From Acidobacteriaceae bacterium (GTDB taxonomy: Bacteria; Acidobacteriota; Terriglobia; Terriglobales; Acidobacteriaceae), in contig DAHUXF010000176.1 in the NCBI GenBank assembly GCA_027307295.1, forward strand, positions 1-6,376: DNA of 6,376 nucleotides, written 5' to 3'. Both the position numbers and the translations under genes were made by a program. This document shows positions 4,222 to 6,376 of this stretch, piece by piece. Within the stretch, counting starts at the first letter, position 1; every line of letters begins with the position of its first letter. The notes under the pieces are model-generated. The model ran no database searches. It saw only the letters and a program-made list of their open reading frames with translations, and had not been told where the DNA came from.

Positions 4222-5723
4222 TAAGCGGTCTTCTCCCCGATCATCTTTTCCAGTTGAAGATGCCGCAACGCGACCCGGATGCCCGGTTTGCCTGCGAGAT
4301 GTTTGGCAACCTGTTCCGCCAGATACACCGAGCGATGCTGTCCGCCGGTGCAGCCAAATGACACCATCAGATGATTGAAACCACGCTGCTGGTATGTGCT
4401 GATGCTGGCGTCCACCATGGATGTGGCATCGGCCAGAAATTTGTGCACGGTTTCGTGCTGCTCCAGGTAGTCAATGACAGGCGCGTCTCTGCCCGTGAGG
4501 GCTTTGTAACGCTCCTCACGTCCGGGATTGGGGAGCCCGCGGGCATCAAAGACAAAGCCGCCGCCGTGACCGGCATCGTCTTTGGGCGGGCCGCCCTGAT
4601 GATAGGAAAAGCTGAAGATCTTTACCGCCAGCCCTTGCTCTCCAGTTGTTGAAGCTGGGGCCGGCCTGGATTGAGTTTGGTGCGCGACCAGTGCGAACGA
4701 TGCCAGGCCTTGCAGCTTTTCGGATTCCACCATGTTCTTGAATGCGGCCATCAGTGTAGGTAATGCGACCGGCAAGTCAACATGTTGCAACAGCCAGCGC
4801 AGGTTCTTAAGAGCAAAGGGTACGCTTTGCAGAAAATGCGGCTTGCGTTCATAAAATCCACGAAACCCGTAAGCACCCAGCGCCTGCATGATGCGTATAT
4901 AGACAAACGCGTAGTAATGACGCATGAAGGCTTCGCGGTTAAGTTCAATGTAATGACCCAGGCTGTCAAGATACTGTTCCAGCAAATGCTGCCGCAGCGC
5001 CGCAGGAAGATCGGCTTTGGCGTCATACAGAAGGGATGCGATGTCATAGTGCAGCGCGCCTTTGCGTCCCCCCTGATAATCCAGGAAAAACGGTTGTCCA
5101 TTCCGCAGCATCACATTGCGTGATTGGAAGTCGCGATAGAGAAAATAATCCCGCGGAGCGCTCAGCAGAAACCGCGTCAAGCGGCCAAAGTCGTCTTCCA
5201 GCGCCTGCTCATTAAAGGGGATGCCGGCCAGTTTCAGGAAGTAATATTTAAAATAATTCAAGTCCCAGGAGATTGACTGGCGGTCAAAGCTGCGGCGCGG
5301 ATAGCAAGCCCGGTAGTTCAGATCTTTGCCTGCTTCCACTTGAAAGCGTGGCAATATCCCTGCCACCGTGCGGTAGGCTTCCACCACTTGTGGCGCAATG
5401 TCCTCGCCGGCGCGATTGCCCGACAGCAATTCAAACAGGGTAGTATTGCCCAGGTCTTCTTCCAGATAAGCCCCGTGGTCCAGGTCTGCCGCGTAAATTT
5501 CCGGGACCGGAAGGCCATGACGACGGAAATGGCGGGAAAACTCCAGAAAAGCTGTATTCTCCTCGCGCACGTCATACAGTATGCCGACCGCCGTGATGCC
5601 GCCGCCCGCGAGCCGGATAATGTTGCGCCCAGAACCACCAAGCTGGCCTTGCAACGGTTCTACCTTCTGCACCGGCAGGCGCCAATGCTCCTCGAACAGT
5701 TTTTTTAGGACATCAATGGACAT
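4221..5723 (-). CDS. AmgK-like sugar kinase (APH fold) fused to a RapZ C-terminal domain
   Basis: A 500-residue two-domain protein, counted from the ATG at 5721-5723. Residues 1-335 form an aminoglycoside-phosphotransferase-fold kinase. The catalytic loop is YRDFQSRNVM (196-205), with Asp198 as base and Asn203 for metal, and FLDYQGG (213-219) gives the second metal ligand Asp215. The His of the usual HxD motif is Tyr. Residues about 336-365 are a low-complexity linker (QTQSRPAPASTTGEQ). Residues 366-495 match the RapZ C-terminal domain: FDARGLPNPGREERYKALTG, then SFGCTGGQHRSVYLAE (455-470) and RHLQLEK. The N-terminal P-loop ATPase half of RapZ is absent. AmgK phosphorylates MurNAc/GlcNAc at C1. 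The RapZ C-terminal half binds glucosamine-6-phosphate in E. coli. Both roles are inferred here. A TTG 12 nt further upstream (5733-5735) is an alternative start, and neither start has a clear ribosome binding site. It is the first gene of a pair with the MurU-like enzyme. Confidence 0.85.
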   Translation of the reverse strand: MSIDVLKKLFEEHWRLPVQKVEPLQGQLGGSGRNIIRLAGGGITAVGILYDVREENTAFLEFSRHFRRHGLPVPEIYAADLDHGAYLEEDLGNTTLFELLSGNRAGEDIAPQVVEAYRTVAGILPRFQVEAGKDLNYRACYPRRSFDRQSISWDLNYFKYYFLKLAGIPFNEQALEDDFGRLTRFLLSAPRDYFLYRDFQSRNVMLRNGQPFFLDYQGGRKGALHYDIASLLYDAKADLPAALRQHLLEQYLDSLGHYIELNREAFMRHYYAFVYIRIMQALGAYGFRGFYERKPHFLQSVPFALKNLRWLLQHVDLPVALPTLMAAFKNMVESEKLQGLASFALVAHQTQSRPAPASTTGEQGLAVKIFSFSYHQGGPPKDDAGHGGGFVFDARGLPNPGREERYKALTGRDAPVIDYLEQHETVHKFLADATSMVDASISTYQQRGFNHLMVSFGCTGGQHRSVYLAEQVAKHLAGKPGIRVALRHLQLEKMIGEKTA

Positions 5724-5901
5724 GAGTTGGCACAACCCGCTGCGCGGTCCTGGGCTTTACTCAAGATAACATCGAATAGCCGGTTTTAGGGCGTTCCAGA
5801 AGGTCAAGGCGTTGGGAGTTCCGGAGACTTATACCGTGTTTGTCCTTTAGCTGTTCGCTATTGACCAGTGAGCCGGATGTTTGGATGTGATTCCGCCTGA
5901 A

Positions 5902-5930
5902 TTGCCCGCAGGCCCAATCCCGCGTATTAT
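5902..5930 (+). promoter_or_regulatory. Sigma-70-type promoter for the NHL-propeller gene
   Basis: TTGCCC (5902-5907, 4/6 to TTGACA) and TATTAT (5925-5930, 5/6 to TATAAT) are 17 bp apart. Transcription would start near 5937, leaving a leader of about 20 nt that contains the AAGGAG ribosome binding site. The rest of the 5724-5956 gap shows no gene. No convincing promoter for the minus-strand kinase could be picked out there. Confidence 0.55.
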
Positions 5931-5956
5931 GTCCACGAACGAAGGAGCACCTAAAA

Positions 5957-6376
5957 ATGAAGGCTTTTGTGGTTGTGTTGTGCCTCTTACTCGCCACCAC
6001 CGTTCTGGCACAGCAAGCAAGTGTGCCGGAAATCACATACCGCTCTGTTCCTGACTTTTTAAAGCTACCGCCTGACATTTATCTGGGTGAAGCGGCTGGT
6101 GTGGCCGTTAATTCCCAAGGACACATCTTCGTTTTCTCGCGCGGCAATACGGGCGGTCCGGCCTACGGAGCCAGAGCCGCTCAACTTCTGGAGTTTAACA
6201 AGGATGGACAGTTTTTACGTGAAATCGGCCACAATCTCTATGCATGGTCGTTTGCGCATACCGTGAAGATCGACAAAGAAGACAATATCTGGGTGACCGA
6301 CAAAGGATCGGACATGGTCATTAAGTTTACTCCTGAGGGACGGGTCGTCATGGTATTCGGACGCAAGCAGGAAGCC
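5957..6376 (+). CDS. Secreted NHL-repeat beta-propeller protein, N-terminal part (runs off the window)
   Basis: 140 residues are visible and the frame is open at the window end. ATG at 5957 with a strong AAGGAG (5942-5947) 9 nt upstream. Residues 1-18 (MKAFVVVLCLLLATTVLA) are a Sec signal peptide: one Lys, a hydrophobic core and V-L-A before QQ. The mature part starts with YRSVPDFLKLPPDIYLGEAAGV. It continues as propeller repeats: GVAVNSQGHIFVFSRG (48-63), QLLEFNKDGQFLREIG (76-91) and AHTVKIDKEDNIWVTDKG (100-117), then MVIKFTPEGRVVMVFGRK. The alternation of V-x-x-D/N-x-x-G/N-x-I-x-V and F-x-x-x-G is NHL style. The closest named relatives are peptidyl-alpha-hydroxyglycine amidating-lyase-like proteins, which are common in Acidobacteriota. 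Catalytic residues cannot be judged from this fragment. It is periplasmic or extracellular, of unknown substrate. Confidence 0.85.
   Translation, partial: MKAFVVVLCLLLATTVLAQQASVPEITYRSVPDFLKLPPDIYLGEAAGVAVNSQGHIFVFSRGNTGGPAYGARAAQLLEFNKDGQFLREIGHNLYAWSFAHTVKIDKEDNIWVTDKGSDMVIKFTPEGRVVMVFGRKQEA

Noticed and set aside
3655..4224. Long plus-strand open frame opposite the MurU-like gene
   Set aside because: It is antisense to a clearly coding nucleotidyltransferase, has no family similarity I recognise and no convincing start context.
5724..5830. Minus-strand TTGACC as a -35 box for the kinase gene
   Set aside because: No acceptable -10 box lies 16-18 bp from it; the nearest TATTCG is 23 bp away.
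5761..6078. Minus-strand open frame over the NHL gene start
   Set aside because: It overlaps the promoter, ribosome binding site and signal peptide of the well-supported secreted protein, and its translation looks like noise.

Overview
The window reads as ordinary chromosomal DNA of a moderately GC-rich, Gram-negative-type bacterium. The gene content (a secreted NHL-propeller protein of a lineage-typical kind, a DedA-rhodanese fusion, a kinase-RapZ fusion) and the base composition suggest Acidobacteriota. That assignment rests on memory of similar proteins and is an inference. No tRNA, rRNA, insertion sequence or CRISPR array was seen.

Layout, left to right. Positions 2-265 (+) hold the C-terminal end of an ABC-type AAA ATPase, followed by a two-copy 15-bp tandem repeat. 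A perfect 11-bp hairpin (408-432) sits where this gene converges on a cysteine hydrolase of the isochorismatase family (420-1010, -). A hairpin-rich gap (1011-1241) separates that gene from a two-TM potassium-channel-like protein with a GLG filter (1242-2384, -). Divergent from the channel lies a DedA membrane protein fused to a rhodanese domain (2499-3458, +). Convergent with it is a tightly coupled minus-strand pair. The first gene is a sugar kinase fused to a RapZ C-terminal domain (4221-5723). The second is a MurU-like nucleotidyltransferase (3475-4221). The window ends inside a secreted NHL beta-propeller protein (5957-6376, +) that has a good promoter and ribosome binding site.

The most notable feature is in the DedA-rhodanese gene. 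An in-frame TGA (3291-3293) falls exactly where this family has a conserved Cys in its rhodanese active-site loop (Cys-x-Cys-Pro-Asn-Glu). The frame then continues for 54 codons of recognisable rhodanese sequence to a second TGA. Just downstream of the first TGA is a perfect 5-bp stem with a 5-nt G-containing loop, at the spacing expected of a bacterial SECIS element. Together these suggest a selenocysteine-containing DedA-rhodanese. A conventional annotation would end it at the TGA or call it broken.

The second notable feature is the kinase-RapZ fusion overlapping the nucleotidyltransferase. The pair resembles the AmgK-MurU cell-wall recycling route (MurNAc to MurNAc-1-P to UDP-MurNAc). Here the kinase carries the domain that in E. 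coli RapZ senses glucosamine-6-phosphate, which could tie recycling to de novo amino-sugar supply.
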